Source: Eubacterium minutum ATCC 700079 (GTDB lineage: Bacteria > Bacillota > Clostridia > Peptostreptococcales > Anaerovoracaceae). Taken from it: a stretch of DNA of 40,963 nt. The position numbers and the translations under genes were made by a program. Where the stretch lies: NCBI GenBank assembly GCA_003433295.1, contig CP016202.1, positions 1,680,850 to 1,721,812 of the forward strand, given 5' to 3'. Below the pieces are notes generated by a model, which saw only the letters and a program-made list of their open reading frames with translations, was not told the DNA's origin and searched no databases. This document shows positions 25,891 through 34,349 of this stretch, one piece after another. Positions within the stretch are counted from its first letter, which is position 1; each line of letters begins with the position of its first letter.

Positions 25891-26214
25891 TCATGTCCTT
25901 TTGTATTTTTCTACTCCACCTTCAGCTTTTCCGATGTGTTCTACATTTTTCACAAGTCCGTTATTTACATTTTCATAAAACCATCTGCCAATTAAAGCCG
26001 GCGGTGTTGCGATTAACTCTCTTAAAACAAACTCTTTTTCCTTCGGCAAGGAGCTTATTTTATTTAGTAAGGTATTATACAGTGTGGCATAGCTTGTATT
26101 TTCTTGCAAACTGCTACACTTACAATATTCACTAATGCTTGGGTAATTACCCTCTATTGCTTTTTTAGTTAAAATTTTCAGTTCTTCATCGGTTACCGTA
26201 AATTGAATTCGCAT
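25891..26214 (-). CDS. DUF1413-type small protein of mobile element
   Basis: A 107-residue protein. The first 35 residues (MRIQFTVTDEELKILTKKA) look like a ribbon-helix-helix opening. The rest, LPKEKEFVLRELIATPPALIGRWFYENV, fits the DUF1413 family found on clostridial conjugative elements. GAGAGG precedes the ATG. It lies 70 bases upstream of the ORF6N gene on the same strand, so the two may be co-transcribed. Function is not known. Confidence 0.7.
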   Translation of the reverse strand: MRIQFTVTDEELKILTKKAIEGNYPSISEYCKCSSLQENTSYATLYNTLLNKISSLPKEKEFVLRELIATPPALIGRWFYENVNNGLVKNVEHIGKAEGGVEKYKRT

Positions 26215-26395
26215 TTATATGACCTCTCTTTATAACTGAGTTTATTACAATATCATTGTCATTTTATCATAAATGCAATGATTTTTCCATACTACAATTT
26301 TAAGCCTTGCATGATGTTTTTACACTTAGCCATAATCTGACACCACTTTTCCCATTACTGCTCTAAAAATGCCTTTACACCGCCTTGTATGATAG

Positions 26396-27055
26396 CTATA
26401 AATGTTCCCCCTTGTCATAATCTTCAAAGGTATATACTTTTGATTTACTGCCTTCCTTTAATTTCCCTTTATCCTGCTCATACCAATGAATTAAGGTCGC
26501 ATAATGGTCTTTGTAGTTTCTTCCTGTGCTTTGCATATAGGTTGAAAGCTTTTCTATCATTTTCTCCCTATGATCTTGCATTTTATCCTTTAGCTTTTCA
26601 TATTCTTCATCTGTTAAGGAAACATTTTTATATTCTCCGTAAAAAGAGGGGGATATTTTTTCTTTCTCCCCCTCTTTTTCTACCTATATCTCTTTCTCTA
26701 CCTCTATATCTCCGTTGCAGTTTTGTTGCAAAAGGTTGCAAGATGTTGCATTGCAACACTTTTTGCCCTCTCGATTTTCTCGAACGCCTTGTAGAAGCTG
26801 TCTCTGAACCTATTAGACTTGAAATTTCTATTAAAAAATACTCGTCATTTTCTGTGATTATCTCCATCAATCCTTGTGCCATAAGATAGTTCACTGTAAC
26901 CATTACATCATCTTTCGTTTCATCAATCGTTAATGCAAGCTCTTTGATAAAGTCTATTTCTACTCCGTCATAATACAGTTTTCCACTATCTTTTAGGCTA
27001 AGCAAAAGCAATTTAAGGTAAATGATTGTATAGGTATCTTCTTCCTCTTAATTTC
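26396..27055 (-). pseudogene. Broken phage replisome-organizer-like gene
   Basis: The pieces match one protein type, a phage replisome organizer N-terminal domain protein. The 5' part reads TYTIIYLKL, then LLLLSLKDSGKLYYDGVEID and ISSLIGSETASTRRSR. The 3' part, in another frame, reads EYKNVSLTDEEYEKLKDKM, then EKLSTYMQSTGRNYKDHYA. I see at least three lesions: an indel before the TYTIIYLKL segment with loss of the true N-terminus (near 27045), a frame change near the TTGCAA-rich stretch around 26740, and an in-frame TAG near 26690. It would not give the full protein. Similar genes on conjugative elements act in initiating DNA replication. Confidence 0.75.
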
Positions 27056-27061
27056 TCAAAT

Positions 27062-27123
27062 AAAAAAAGAATTAAGAAGTGCATATTTCACTAAAATAGT
27101 GATGAAGTGTTCTTCTTAATTCT
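27062..27123 (-). terminator. Long inverted repeat with T run at the right edge of the insert
   Basis: AGAATTAAGAAG (27068-27079) and CTTCTTAATTCT (27112-27123) are perfect inverted copies, with an inner CACTA/TAGTG stem. On the - strand a run of seven T residues follows, so it would stop leftward transcription. It could equally be the end of a small mobile element. Confidence 0.6.
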
Positions 27124-27145
27124 ATAACTCCGGGAAAAACTCCGG

Positions 27146-27159
27146 AAAAACTTTACACC
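27146..27159. repeat. 14-bp word shared with the end of the ISLre2-like element
   Basis: AAAAACTTTACACC here is identical to 40690-40703, next to the ISLre2-like transposase at the window's right end. It may be the relic of an IS end left at the insert boundary. A 12-base direct repeat (CTCCGGGAAAAA / CTCCGGAAAAAC type) precedes it. Confidence 0.45.
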
Positions 27160-27176
27160 CCGTATGAAAATAATCT

Positions 27177-27206
27177 TTGACTTAACCGCAATGGTTATGT
27201 TATCAT
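27177..27206 (+). promoter_or_regulatory. Promoter of rpmE
   Basis: TTGACT, an 18-base spacer and TATCAT. It lies right of the AT-rich insert, so rpmE has its own start of transcription after being cut off from the upstream block. Confidence 0.65.
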
Positions 27207-27213
27207 ACAGGAG

Positions 27214-27232
27214 CTGCACGAAATCGGTGCAG
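27214..27232 (+). promoter_or_regulatory. Hairpin at the 5' end of the rpmE mRNA
   Basis: CTGCAC and GTGCAG form a 6-bp stem right at the expected transcript start. bL31 autoregulatory leaders are known in other bacteria; whether this is one cannot be told from one sequence. Confidence 0.4.
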
Positions 27233-27276
27233 ACTATTTGCAAGGGTGAATACCTGAGCGGAAGAGAGGTGAAAGC

Positions 27277-27477
27277 ATGAAGGAAGGAATCCATCCTGAA
27301 TACACGGAATGTAAAGTAACTTGCGCATGCGGAAATTCTTTTGTTACGAGATCTACCAAGCCTGAACTCAGACTTGAAATTTGCTCAGCATGTCATCCGT
27401 TCTTTACAGGTCAGCAGAAGTTCGTCAATCGCGGCGGCCGTGTTGAAAAGTTCAAGCAGAAATACAATATCGACTGA
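27277..27477 (+). CDS. rpmE: 50S ribosomal protein L31
   Basis: A 66-residue bL31 of the zinc-binding type. Cysteine pairs CAC and CSAC (residues 16, 18, 37 and 40) form the metal site, and the C-terminal [13 protein letters not shown] is typical. GAGAGGTG precedes the ATG. In related genomes it usually sits next to rho; here it lies after the mobile fragment and before prfA, with its own promoter and terminator. Confidence 0.96.
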   Translation: MKEGIHPEYTECKVTCACGNSFVTRSTKPELRLEICSACHPFFTGQQKFVNRGGRVEKFKQKYNID

Positions 27478-27529
27478 TTGTGAGGATTTTTGCTTGAAAT
27501 TCCCTGTTAAATTCAGAAGAAAGAAATCG

Positions 27530-27561
27530 TATCACCGGCGTCGGAAGCCGGTGATATTTTT
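27530..27561 (+). terminator. Terminator after rpmE
   Basis: TATCACCGGC and GCCGGTGATA form a perfect 10-bp stem around a 7-base loop, followed by TTTTT. It ends rpmE as a single-gene transcript. Confidence 0.9.
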
Positions 27562-27596
27562 AATGTATAAATTGTTATGCTTATTGTATAAAAAAC

Positions 27597-27625
27597 GTGA
27601 CACTATGTTCAAGTTGTGTTAAAAT
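27597..27625 (+). promoter_or_regulatory. Promoter of prfA
   Basis: GTGACA, a 17-base spacer and TAAAAT, each one base from consensus, 37 bases before the prfA ATG. Confidence 0.75.
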
Positions 27626-27661
27626 TATTAACTGAAAATACTTAAGGAGTATGCAAAAACG

Positions 27662-28726
27662 ATGTTTGAAAAGTTAGACGTAGTTGTCGACAAATATAAT
27701 GAGTTGACTAAACTCGTGGCGGACCCCGATATAATTTCCAATCAAAGTGTTTGGCAGAAGCACATGAAGGAAATGGGGGAGATGGAACCCATCGTAAAGA
27801 AATATACAGAATATAAGAATGCGAAAGAAGAACTGGACTTTGCCAGAGAGATGGTGGAGAACGAAAGCGATGAAGAAATGCGCGACATGGCAAAGGCCGA
27901 GATTTCCGAGCAGGAGAGCAGCATTGAGAATATAGCGGCGGAACTTAAAGTTCTGCTTATTCCTAAGGATCCGAACGATGAGCGCAACGTGATTCTTGAG
28001 ATTCGCGCGGGCACGGGAGGAGAAGAAGCGGCTTTGTTCGGCGCCGACCTTCTGCGTATGTACATGCGGTACGCCGAGAGAAGACACTGGAAAGTAGAAC
28101 TCATGGACGTGAACGACACCGGTATAGGCGGAATCAAGGAAGCGGAGGTCCTGATCAAGGGGCGCGGGGCTTATTCCAGACTCAAGTACGAAAGCGGCGT
28201 GCATCGCGTTCAGAGGGTTCCGGAAACCGAAACTTCAGGAAGAATCCATACCTCCGCGGCAACGGTTGCCGTATTGCCCGAGGTTGACGATGTGGAGATA
28301 AACATAGATCCGAACGATGTTAAAGTCGATGTTTACCGCGCATCGGGAAACGGAGGGCAGTGCGTAAACACCACGGATTCCGCGGTCAGACTGACACATG
28401 TGCCGACCGGACTTGTGGTCACATGCCAGGATGAAAAATCACAGATAAAAAACAGGGAAAAGGCGATGAAAGTCCTGAAAGCGAGACTCTACGACAAGAT
28501 GCAGCGCGAGCAGGCGGATAAAATTGCCGCAGAAAGAAAAGACCAGGTAGGTTCGGGGGACAGAAGCGAGAGAATACGTACTTACAATTTCCCACAGGGT
28601 CGCTGTACGGATCACAGAATAGGACTTACTCTTTACAAACTGGATACCATTCTGGACGGTGAAATTGAAGAGATAATAGACTCGCTGACCACGGACGATC
28701 AGGCGAAGAAGATGAACGACTTTTAA
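27662..28726 (+). CDS. prfA: Peptide chain release factor 1
   Basis: Reads UAA and UAG stop codons and releases the peptide. The 354 residues show the helical N-terminal domain, [14 protein letters not shown], the stop-recognition segment [18 protein letters not shown] (PxT motif PET, common in Firmicutes as far as I recall) and the catalytic GGQ in [17 protein letters not shown]. Its methylase prmC is encoded upstream but separated by the mobile fragment and rpmE. The stop codon overlaps the tsaC/sua5 start by one base (TAATG). Confidence 0.96.
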   Translation: MFEKLDVVVDKYNELTKLVADPDIISNQSVWQKHMKEMGEMEPIVKKYTEYKNAKEELDFAREMVENESDEEMRDMAKAEISEQESSIENIAAELKVLLIPKDPNDERNVILEIRAGTGGEEAALFGADLLRMYMRYAERRHWKVELMDVNDTGIGGIKEAEVLIKGRGAYSRLKYESGVHRVQRVPETETSGRIHTSAATVAVLPEVDDVEINIDPNDVKVDVYRASGNGGQCVNTTDSAVRLTHVPTGLVVTCQDEKSQIKNREKAMKVLKARLYDKMQREQADKIAAERKDQVGSGDRSERIRTYNFPQGRCTDHRIGLTLYKLDTILDGEIEEIIDSLTTDDQAKKMNDF

Positions 28727-29721
28727 TGAATACCAGGAAACTTACGGATAAAAAAGAAGATATAGAGATAGCGGCGAAAATAATTGCGGATGGCGGACTT
28801 GTGGCTTTCCCCACGGAAACGGTCTACGGTCTCGGCGCCGATGCGATGAATCCGCAGGCGGTAAAAAAGATATATGAGGCAAAGGGAAGACCTTCGGACA
28901 ATCCCACGATAGTTCATATAGCGTCAAATGACGATATGTCCTTGCTTACAGACAATGTGACCAAGGACATGGAACGTCTGATGGAGCGGTTTTGGCCCGG
29001 TCCGATGACGATGATTGTGCAGAAAAAAGAAGATGTTCCGTATGTCACCACGGGGAACCTCGAAACGGTCGGCGTGAGGATGCCGGAAAATGAGGTCGCA
29101 AGACAACTGATAGAATTGAGCGGGCGTGTGATAGCGGCCCCGAGCGCCAATATCTCGGGAAAGCCGAGCCCAACGAATTTCCATCATGTGATCGACGATC
29201 TCGACGGGAAGATCGATGCGGTGATCTGCAGCTCTCCGTCGAATATAGGGATAGAGTCTACGGTTATAGATATGACGGGAGAAACGCCGGTGATACTGCG
29301 GCCGGGATACATAACCAGAGAAAATGTGCAGTGGTTGCTGAAAAAAAATGTCGAAATGGACTCCGCGTTGAACAGAAAACCAGGTGATGACGAGGACTTC
29401 AGTCCGAGGGCGCCGGGAATGAAGTACAGGCACTATGCGCCCGATGCGGAGATGATAATTTTTCAGGGAAAACCCGAAGCGGTTGCCGAGGCAATGGACT
29501 TGGAGCAAAGGGAAAGGCAGAGTCTCGGCGAGCGGGTGTGTATAATATCGTATGACGGTGATGAGAAAGCCGCGGCACGCAATTTTTTTGCACAACTCAG
29601 ACAGGCGGACAAAGACGGATATGACATAATTCTGGCAGCGGCGCTTCCCGAAAAAGGAATAGGATTTTCCGTAATGAACAGGATGTTCAAATCGGCGTCT
29701 TTTAATATAAGGAAAGTATGA
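28726..29721 (+). CDS. Threonylcarbamoyl-AMP synthase (Sua5 type)
   Basis: Makes threonylcarbamoyl-AMP from threonine, bicarbonate and ATP for the t6A37 tRNA modification. The 331 residues comprise the YrdC domain (TETVYGLGADA, KIYEAKGRPSDNPTIVHI, RFWPGPMT, APSANISGKPSPT) and the extra C-terminal Sua5 domain from about residue 225, joined by a PGMKYRHYAPDA linker. The length places it with Sua5/YwlC rather than the short TsaC. It starts inside the prfA stop codon, so translation is coupled, a common arrangement in Firmicutes. Confidence 0.93.
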   Translation: MNTRKLTDKKEDIEIAAKIIADGGLVAFPTETVYGLGADAMNPQAVKKIYEAKGRPSDNPTIVHIASNDDMSLLTDNVTKDMERLMERFWPGPMTMIVQKKEDVPYVTTGNLETVGVRMPENEVARQLIELSGRVIAAPSANISGKPSPTNFHHVIDDLDGKIDAVICSSPSNIGIESTVIDMTGETPVILRPGYITRENVQWLLKKNVEMDSALNRKPGDDEDFSPRAPGMKYRHYAPDAEMIIFQGKPEAVAEAMDLEQRERQSLGERVCIISYDGDEKAAARNFFAQLRQADKDGYDIILAAALPEKGIGFSVMNRMFKSASFNIRKV

Positions 29722-29773
29722 CGGATAAGTTTGGGCAAGAGGTGGATCTGCCACTGAATAAATATGTGACGGT

Positions 29774-29795
29774 GTTGCCGTGAACCGGCGGCAAC
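29774..29795 (+). other. Small hairpin before rpiB
   Basis: GTTGCCG and CGGCAAC form a 7-bp stem with an 8-base loop in the gap between the sua5-type gene and rpiB. No T run follows. Confidence 0.4.
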
Positions 29796-29849
29796 CCTAT
29801 ACAAACGTATAAGATATGCAAATGTATGAGATAAAGAAGGGAAACAGGA

Positions 29850-30281
29850 ATGATTATTGCCATAGCGGGAGATCACGGAGGTTTTGTTCTTAAGACGGCG
29901 CTCTGTAAACATCTGAAGAAAAGAGGCTTTGAAGTGCTGGATCTCGGAACCGATTCGCAAGAGTCGGTAGACTATCCTCAGTTCGGTAAGGCCTGCGCCG
30001 AAGCTGTTGCGGGCGGGGAGGCCGACAGAGGAATAGTGGTGTGCGGAACGGGAATAGGCATTTCCATCGCCGCAAACAAGGTCAGAGGGATCAGATGCAG
30101 TCTTTGCACCTCGGTTGAGATGGCGGAACTTGCGAGAAAACACAACGATGCCAACATGCTTGCGCTCGGCGGGAGAACGACCTCCGAGGAGGAAGCCGTC
30201 AAAATAACCGATGTCTGGCTCGACACTGAATTTGAGGCCGGCAGACATCTGCGCCGCGTGGAGATGCTCAACAGGATGTAG
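29850..30281 (+). CDS. rpiB: Ribose-5-phosphate isomerase B
   Basis: Interconverts ribose-5-phosphate and ribulose-5-phosphate, feeding PRPP for the upp product next door. The 143 residues have the family's GDHGGFVLK opening, the DYPQFGKACAEAV segment and the active-site VCGTGIGISIAANKVRGIR with its cysteine and anion hole. GGGAAACAGG lies before the ATG. Other LacA/RpiB family sugar isomerases are possible, but neighbours and motifs favour RpiB. Confidence 0.93.
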   Translation: MIIAIAGDHGGFVLKTALCKHLKKRGFEVLDLGTDSQESVDYPQFGKACAEAVAGGEADRGIVVCGTGIGISIAANKVRGIRCSLCTSVEMAELARKHNDANMLALGGRTTSEEEAVKITDVWLDTEFEAGRHLRRVEMLNRM

Positions 30282-30328
30282 CCGTAAACGACATGCTGAA
30301 TTATTATATATGAACGGGAGAGTGTAAA

Positions 30329-30958
30329 ATGGGAAAGGTATATGTTTTTAATCATCCGCTGATTCAACACAAGGTTTCTTTGATGAGAGACAAGGAAACC
30401 AGCGTCAAGGAGTTTCGTGAACTTGCAAAAGAGGTGGCGCTTCTGATGGGGTTTGAGGCGACGAGGAATCTTCCTCTTGAGGAAGTCGAGATAGAGACTC
30501 CGATATGCGCAGCGAAAGTGAATATGCTCAAAGGGGAAGATCTTGCCATCATTCCTATCCTGAGAGCGGGACTCGGATTTGTTGAAGGCATGCTTGAGCT
30601 TGTTCCGAACGCCAAAGTCGGACACATAGGTCTTTACAGAGATCCGGAAACTCATAAACCGGTCGAATATTACTGCAAACTTCCGACGGATATAGAAAAG
30701 AGACAGGTTTTCGTGGTGGATCCCATGCTTGCCACGGGAGGAAGCGCGGTTGAGGCGATAAGACTTCTCAAGGGTTACGGAGCAAAGGACATCACGTTCA
30801 TGTGTCTGATTGCATCGCCGGAGGGGATCGGGACACTGCAGGCGGAACACCCCGACATAGATATTTTTATAGCCGCAAAAGATGAGAAACTGAACGAGAA
30901 TGCATATATAGTTCCGGGACTTGGGGATGCGGGCGATCGGCTCTACGGCACAAAATAA
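30329..30958 (+). CDS. upp: Uracil phosphoribosyltransferase
   Basis: Salvages uracil to UMP with PRPP. The 209 residues match Upp: the [21 protein letters not shown] opening, [14 protein letters not shown], the PRPP-binding [18 protein letters not shown], and the C-terminal uracil-binding [12 protein letters not shown]. It follows rpiB by about 50 bases and ends 22 bases before tyrS, so the genes may share a transcript. Confidence 0.96.
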   Translation: MGKVYVFNHPLIQHKVSLMRDKETSVKEFRELAKEVALLMGFEATRNLPLEEVEIETPICAAKVNMLKGEDLAIIPILRAGLGFVEGMLELVPNAKVGHIGLYRDPETHKPVEYYCKLPTDIEKRQVFVVDPMLATGGSAVEAIRLLKGYGAKDITFMCLIASPEGIGTLQAEHPDIDIFIAAKDEKLNENAYIVPGLGDAGDRLYGTK

Positions 30959-30980
30959 CGGGTTTGAGGAGAAAATAAGG

Positions 30981-32315
30981 ATGAAGAATTTTATACCTGA
31001 CGGCATAAGTGAATTCGACAACGTTTTTGACGTTTTGAAAGAGCGTGGATTTATAGAACAGACGACCGATGAGGAAAAGATACGCAAACTGCTGTCCGAG
31101 GAGAAAATCAAGTTTTACATAGGATTTGACCCGACTGCGGACTGTCTGCACGTCGGACACTTCATGCAGGTTATAATAATGATGTACATGCAGAAGTACG
31201 GGCATACGCCTGTGGTTCTGTTAGGCGGAGGAACCGGCATGGTGGGAGATCCGTCGGGGCGCACCGACATGAGAAAGCTCATGGGTGTCGAAACCATAGA
31301 CGACAACTGCAGACGCTTCAAGAAGCTCTTTGATGCTTTTCTGGAATTTGACGATGAATGGAAGTACGAGGGCAATGGAGGCGTGTTTGAGCCGGGGCAT
31401 CAAAACAGGGAACCGGAACCGGGCAGGGCTGTCAGCGTGAATAACGCGGGATGGCTACGTCCGCTCAATTACATAGAATTTGTGCGTTCGGTCGGAACAC
31501 ATTTCAACGTGAATCAGATGCTCAGAGCGGAAGCTTTCAAACAGCGGATGTCGAGAGAGGGAGGTCTGTCGTTCTTTGAGTTCAACTATATGCTCATGCA
31601 GTCGTACGACTTTGCCGTGATGGCGAGAGATTTCGACGTAAAGATGCAGTTTGGCGGCAACGATCAGTGGTCAAACATAATAGGCGGAGTGGAATTGACA
31701 CGCAAGATGTACGGAAAAGAAGTCTACGGAATGACTTTTTCGCTTTTGACAAACAGTGAAGGCAACAAGATGGGAAAGACCGCCAACGGAGCCTTGTGGC
31801 TCTCTGCCGAAAAGACATCCCCGTTTGAATTCTATCAGTACTGGCGCAACGTCGGCGACCTCGATGTCGAAAAGTGCCTTAAGATGCTGACGTTCCTGCC
31901 GATGAACGAAATCAGAAAACTGGCTTCGCTGGAGGGTGCTGAAATAAACAGAGCCAAGGAAATATTGGCGTTTGAGGTGACTAAACTGGTTCATGGAGAA
32001 GAAGCGGCGGCAAAAGCGCAGAAGGGCGCAAGAGCCGCGTTCTCGGGAGGAAGCGGGACGGACAACATACCCGAAAAAAGCTTCCCGAAAGAAGAGTTTT
32101 CGGGAGAAGGAAAAGGGTTGCTTACGCTTCTGAAAGAACTCGAGTTGGCATCATCTAACGGAGAGGCGAGAAGAACCGTCGAGCAGGGTGGCCTTTCGAT
32201 CGGCGGGGAAAAAATTACCGACGCAAGGTTCAGAGTTACGGAAGACATGTTTGAGGGAGGTGAAATCCTAGTACAGAAAGGTAAAAAGAAGTTCATAAAG
32301 GTCGTTTTGGAATAA
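30981..32315 (+). CDS. tyrS: Tyrosyl-tRNA synthetase
   Basis: Charges tRNA-Tyr. From ATG 30981 it has 444 residues. The class I signature is HVGH at 57-60 and the KMSKS loop is KMGKT near residue 263. GGGTGMVGDPSGRT and QFGGNDQWSNI line the substrate site. The C-terminal S4 domain carries LASSNGEARRTVEQGG. There is an insert of about a dozen residues, rich in Gly, Glu and Pro, near residue 135. An upstream in-frame ATG inside upp is rejected because the family N-terminus begins at 30981. No T-box leader is present in the short gap before it. Confidence 0.94.
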   Translation: MKNFIPDGISEFDNVFDVLKERGFIEQTTDEEKIRKLLSEEKIKFYIGFDPTADCLHVGHFMQVIIMMYMQKYGHTPVVLLGGGTGMVGDPSGRTDMRKLMGVETIDDNCRRFKKLFDAFLEFDDEWKYEGNGGVFEPGHQNREPEPGRAVSVNNAGWLRPLNYIEFVRSVGTHFNVNQMLRAEAFKQRMSREGGLSFFEFNYMLMQSYDFAVMARDFDVKMQFGGNDQWSNIIGGVELTRKMYGKEVYGMTFSLLTNSEGNKMGKTANGALWLSAEKTSPFEFYQYWRNVGDLDVEKCLKMLTFLPMNEIRKLASLEGAEINRAKEILAFEVTKLVHGEEAAAKAQKGARAAFSGGSGTDNIPEKSFPKEEFSGEGKGLLTLLKELELASSNGEARRTVEQGGLSIGGEKITDARFRVTEDMFEGGEILVQKGKKKFIKVVLE

Positions 32316-32436
32316 GAAAGGACGTGTGAGAACAGACGATTGCATTTCGGCAGAGTTTGTTGTCATGCCGCGAATGCGTGAGAGTGTGGCGTTTGTGTGT
32401 ATTTGATGCAGTTTTGTATGGGAGGAAAGAAGAATT

Positions 32437-32982
32437 ATGGAAAACGGCAGAGGAAAGCGTTCGAAGAGCAAACAGATAATTATATCTGCGGCAAAAAATT
32501 TGTTTGAGGAAAAAGGTCCGGGGCATGTAACGTTCAATGATGTGGCGAAGAAAGCTCAGATGTGCAGAACCACAATTTTCAACTATTTTACGAGTGTCAA
32601 TGAGATCCTGCTGGCGATTATGGATGAAGAAGTCAGGAATCTCATGAATTTCTGTGAAACATCCAGGAGCGAAGGGATAGATCTGGTGCTTGACGTATTC
32701 TCGAAAATTATTGAAGACACCGCAAAGTTCCCCGTTCTTACGACCAAACTCATCGCCGGGAGCGTGGTTGACACCAACAGGCGGAAAGTCATTGCGAAAA
32801 TTGAAGAAGTAATCAATATTGCGTTTGCCGGAAAATCAAAGGAGGAAATAGAGAGGAGAGTGGTGCTTATAACAGGCACCTATTACGGTATCGTCAATCA
32901 CTATTTCCTTTCCGGAAAGGTACTGGATCCGATCAAGATGAAGCGCGAGTTCAGAACGTATATCACGCCGCTGCTCACGTAG
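32437..32982 (+). CDS. TetR/AcrR-family transcriptional regulator
   Basis: A 181-residue repressor-type protein. The N-terminal helix-turn-helix reads IISAAKNLFEEKG, VTFNDVAKKAQMCRTTIFNYF, the standard TetR pattern. The rest is an all-helical ligand-binding and dimerisation part with no recognisable ligand signature. GGGAGG precedes the ATG. No transporter or enzyme gene sits beside it, so its target is not evident; the nearest downstream promoter is that of the rplM leader. Confidence 0.88.
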   Translation: MENGRGKRSKSKQIIISAAKNLFEEKGPGHVTFNDVAKKAQMCRTTIFNYFTSVNEILLAIMDEEVRNLMNFCETSRSEGIDLVLDVFSKIIEDTAKFPVLTTKLIAGSVVDTNRRKVIAKIEEVINIAFAGKSKEEIERRVVLITGTYYGIVNHYFLSGKVLDPIKMKREFRTYITPLLT

Positions 32983-33018
32983 AGGAGAGAACCCGCCGCG
33001 TCATCGGAATAAAAATGC

Positions 33019-33047
33019 TTGATTTCGGCATATGGACATAGTATAAT
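33019..33047 (+). promoter_or_regulatory. Promoter of the rplM-rpsI leader
   Basis: TTGATT, a 17-base spacer and a perfect TATAAT. Transcription would start near 33054. No other good promoter is seen before rplM, which implies a leader of about 360 bases. Confidence 0.75.
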
Positions 33048-33051
33048 GAAC

Positions 33052-33143
33052 GACGCACCGCGACATCGGACGGTCATTCGGATCCCGCGGGGTTTGATGG
33101 ACCGGAGGCAAGAACCGCTTCAGGGTTGCGGGTGCGTCGTTTT
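33052..33143 (+). ncRNA. Structured leader RNA or attenuator upstream of rplM
   Basis: GACGCACC at 33052-33059, right at the transcript start, pairs with GGTGCGTC at 33131-33138, which is followed by GTTTTT. The 70 enclosed bases can form further stems (CCCGCGGG; CCGC/GCGG). This is either a small RNA with its own terminator or a regulated attenuator for rplM-rpsI. I cannot match it to a known riboswitch or to the L13 leader by eye. Confidence 0.55.
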
Positions 33144-33144
33144 T

Positions 33145-33174
33145 CACAGAGCAGGGTTTACCGGCAGCTCTGTG
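33145..33174 (+). other. Hairpin in the rplM leader
   Basis: CACAGAGC and GCTCTGTG form an 8-bp stem around a 14-base loop directly after the T run of the preceding structure. It could be part of an autoregulatory ribosomal-protein leader. Confidence 0.5.
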
Positions 33175-33274
33175 AGCTGAATCAAATTTAGTTATGCCGA
33201 CCAGGATTGAATTTCCCAACCCGTTCAATTCCAGTAGGCAGGACCGAAAAAGAATATTGAAACAGTGTTTCCGG

Positions 33275-33372
33275 CATTTCGCCGGCAAGACCGGAGAAAG
33301 TGCAAAAGGCATTTGCCGGCAGAACCGGAAAAAGCTCAAAAAACATTTGCCGGCAGGCGAAAGTCGAAAGGA
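33275..33372 (+). repeat. 34-35 bp tandem repeat in the rplM leader
   Basis: Units starting CATTT at 33275, 33310 and 33344 (35 and 34 bases, then a partial copy) share TTGCCGGCA followed by ACCGGA and an A-rich tail. The palindromic GCCGGC recurs in each. It lies within the transcribed leader, 40 bases before rplM. Confidence 0.75.
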
Positions 33373-33411
33373 TGCTGAAACGGTATTCTCAGTAGGTAGA
33401 AAGGAAAAATT

Positions 33412-33840
33412 ATGAAATCTTACATTGCGAAACCTGCGGAAGTGCAGCGTAAATGGTACGTTGTGGACGCAGAGGGCAGGACCCTCGGGAGAATGGCTTC
33501 TGAAATCGCCACCGTTCTCAGGGGAAAGAACAAACCTACGTTCACACCGCATGTCGATTGCGGAGATAACGTGATTGTCGTTAACGCCGAAAAGGTGAGC
33601 GTAACGGGAAAAAAGAGGAAAGAAAAGACGTATGTGTCTTACTCGGGTTTCCCGGGCGGAAAGAAGGAAGTCACATTTGAGGAGCTTCTTGCGAAGAAAC
33701 CCGAGGAAATCGTACGTCATGCGGTTAAGGGAATGCTTCCGAACGGTAAACTTGGCAGGCAGATGTTCAAGAAACTGCACGTTTACACGGGTCCTGAGCA
33801 CAAACATGCCGCGCAGAAGCCGGAAAAATTGGATTTTTAA
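33412..33840 (+). CDS. rplM: 50S ribosomal protein L13
   Basis: A 142-residue uL13. Family landmarks are [44 protein letters not shown] and the C-terminal [30 protein letters not shown] precedes the ATG. It forms the usual pair with rpsI, 18 bases downstream, behind a long structured leader. Confidence 0.98.
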   Translation: MKSYIAKPAEVQRKWYVVDAEGRTLGRMASEIATVLRGKNKPTFTPHVDCGDNVIVVNAEKVSVTGKKRKEKTYVSYSGFPGGKKEVTFEELLAKKPEEIVRHAVKGMLPNGKLGRQMFKKLHVYTGPEHKHAAQKPEKLDF

Positions 33841-33858
33841 GGAATGGAGGAATAAAAC

Positions 33859-34254
33859 ATGGCTATGACACAGTATCGTGGTACGGGTAGAAGAAAGTCT
33901 TCCATTGCGAGAGTCAGATTGCTCCCCGGTACCGGCAAAGTAATTATCAATAAGAAGGAACTCAACGATTATTTTCCTGCGGAACTTTTGAGACGCGAGG
34001 TTCTCAGACCTCTGTCGGTAGTCGGAGCGGAAGGTAAGTACGATATTATCGCGCTTGTCAGCGGCGGCGGTCTTACGGGACAGGCAGGAGCTTTGAGACA
34101 CGGTGTTTCAAGAGCTTTGGTCGCGACCGAAACGGAAGGCTACAAGAAGGCACTGAAGCTGGCAGGATTTCTGACGAGGGATCCGAGAATGAAAGAAAGA
34201 AAGAAATACGGGCTTAAGAAGGCTCGTAAAGCTTCACAGTTCTCTAAGCGTTAG
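33859..34254 (+). CDS. rpsI: 30S ribosomal protein S9
   Basis: A 131-residue uS9, opening with [17 protein letters not shown], with [19 protein letters not shown] in the middle and the basic C-terminal tail [17 protein letters not shown] that reaches the ribosomal P site. TGGAGG precedes the ATG. It is the last gene of the rplM unit, followed by a terminator. Confidence 0.98.
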   Translation: MAMTQYRGTGRRKSSIARVRLLPGTGKVIINKKELNDYFPAELLRREVLRPLSVVGAEGKYDIIALVSGGGLTGQAGALRHGVSRALVATETEGYKKALKLAGFLTRDPRMKERKKYGLKKARKASQFSKR

Positions 34255-34295
34255 TTTATTCCACAATGTTTATGACTGTGATAAAAGTCAAGAGA

Positions 34296-34323
34296 GGTGC
34301 TTTCCCCGGAAAGCATCTTTTTT
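34296..34323 (+). terminator. Terminator after rpsI
   Basis: GGTGCTTTCC and GGAAAGCATC (one G-T pair) form a 10-bp stem with a 2-base gap in the written loop, followed by six T residues. Confidence 0.9.
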
Positions 34324-34349
34324 GATATTAATGAGGAAGGGGGATAGAT

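Larger units (their letters stand above)
24567..27132. mobile_element. Decayed AT-rich mobile-element fragment between prmC and rpmE
   Basis: Base composition drops sharply after the prmC stop and recovers near the rpmE promoter. All coding in it is on the - strand: an ORF6N protein, a DUF1413 protein and a broken replisome-organizer gene, types common on clostridial conjugative elements and prophages. No integrase, transfer gene or clear att duplication is seen, so only a fragment remains. It splits rpmE from the prmC block. Boundaries are approximate. The first 170 bases and 26215-26395 hold no intact gene. Confidence 0.75.

Noticed and set aside
27662-28726. Altered stop-codon recognition because of the PET motif in RF1
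   Set aside because: The PxT pattern is kept and PET is, to my knowledge, usual in Firmicutes.
30960-30980. T-box leader for tyrS
   Set aside because: Only about 20 bases separate upp and tyrS, too few for a T-box, and no AGGGTGGNACCGCG-type word is present.
33194-33415. 73-residue open frame before rplM
   Set aside because: Arises from the leader repeats, overlaps the rplM start and lacks a ribosome site.
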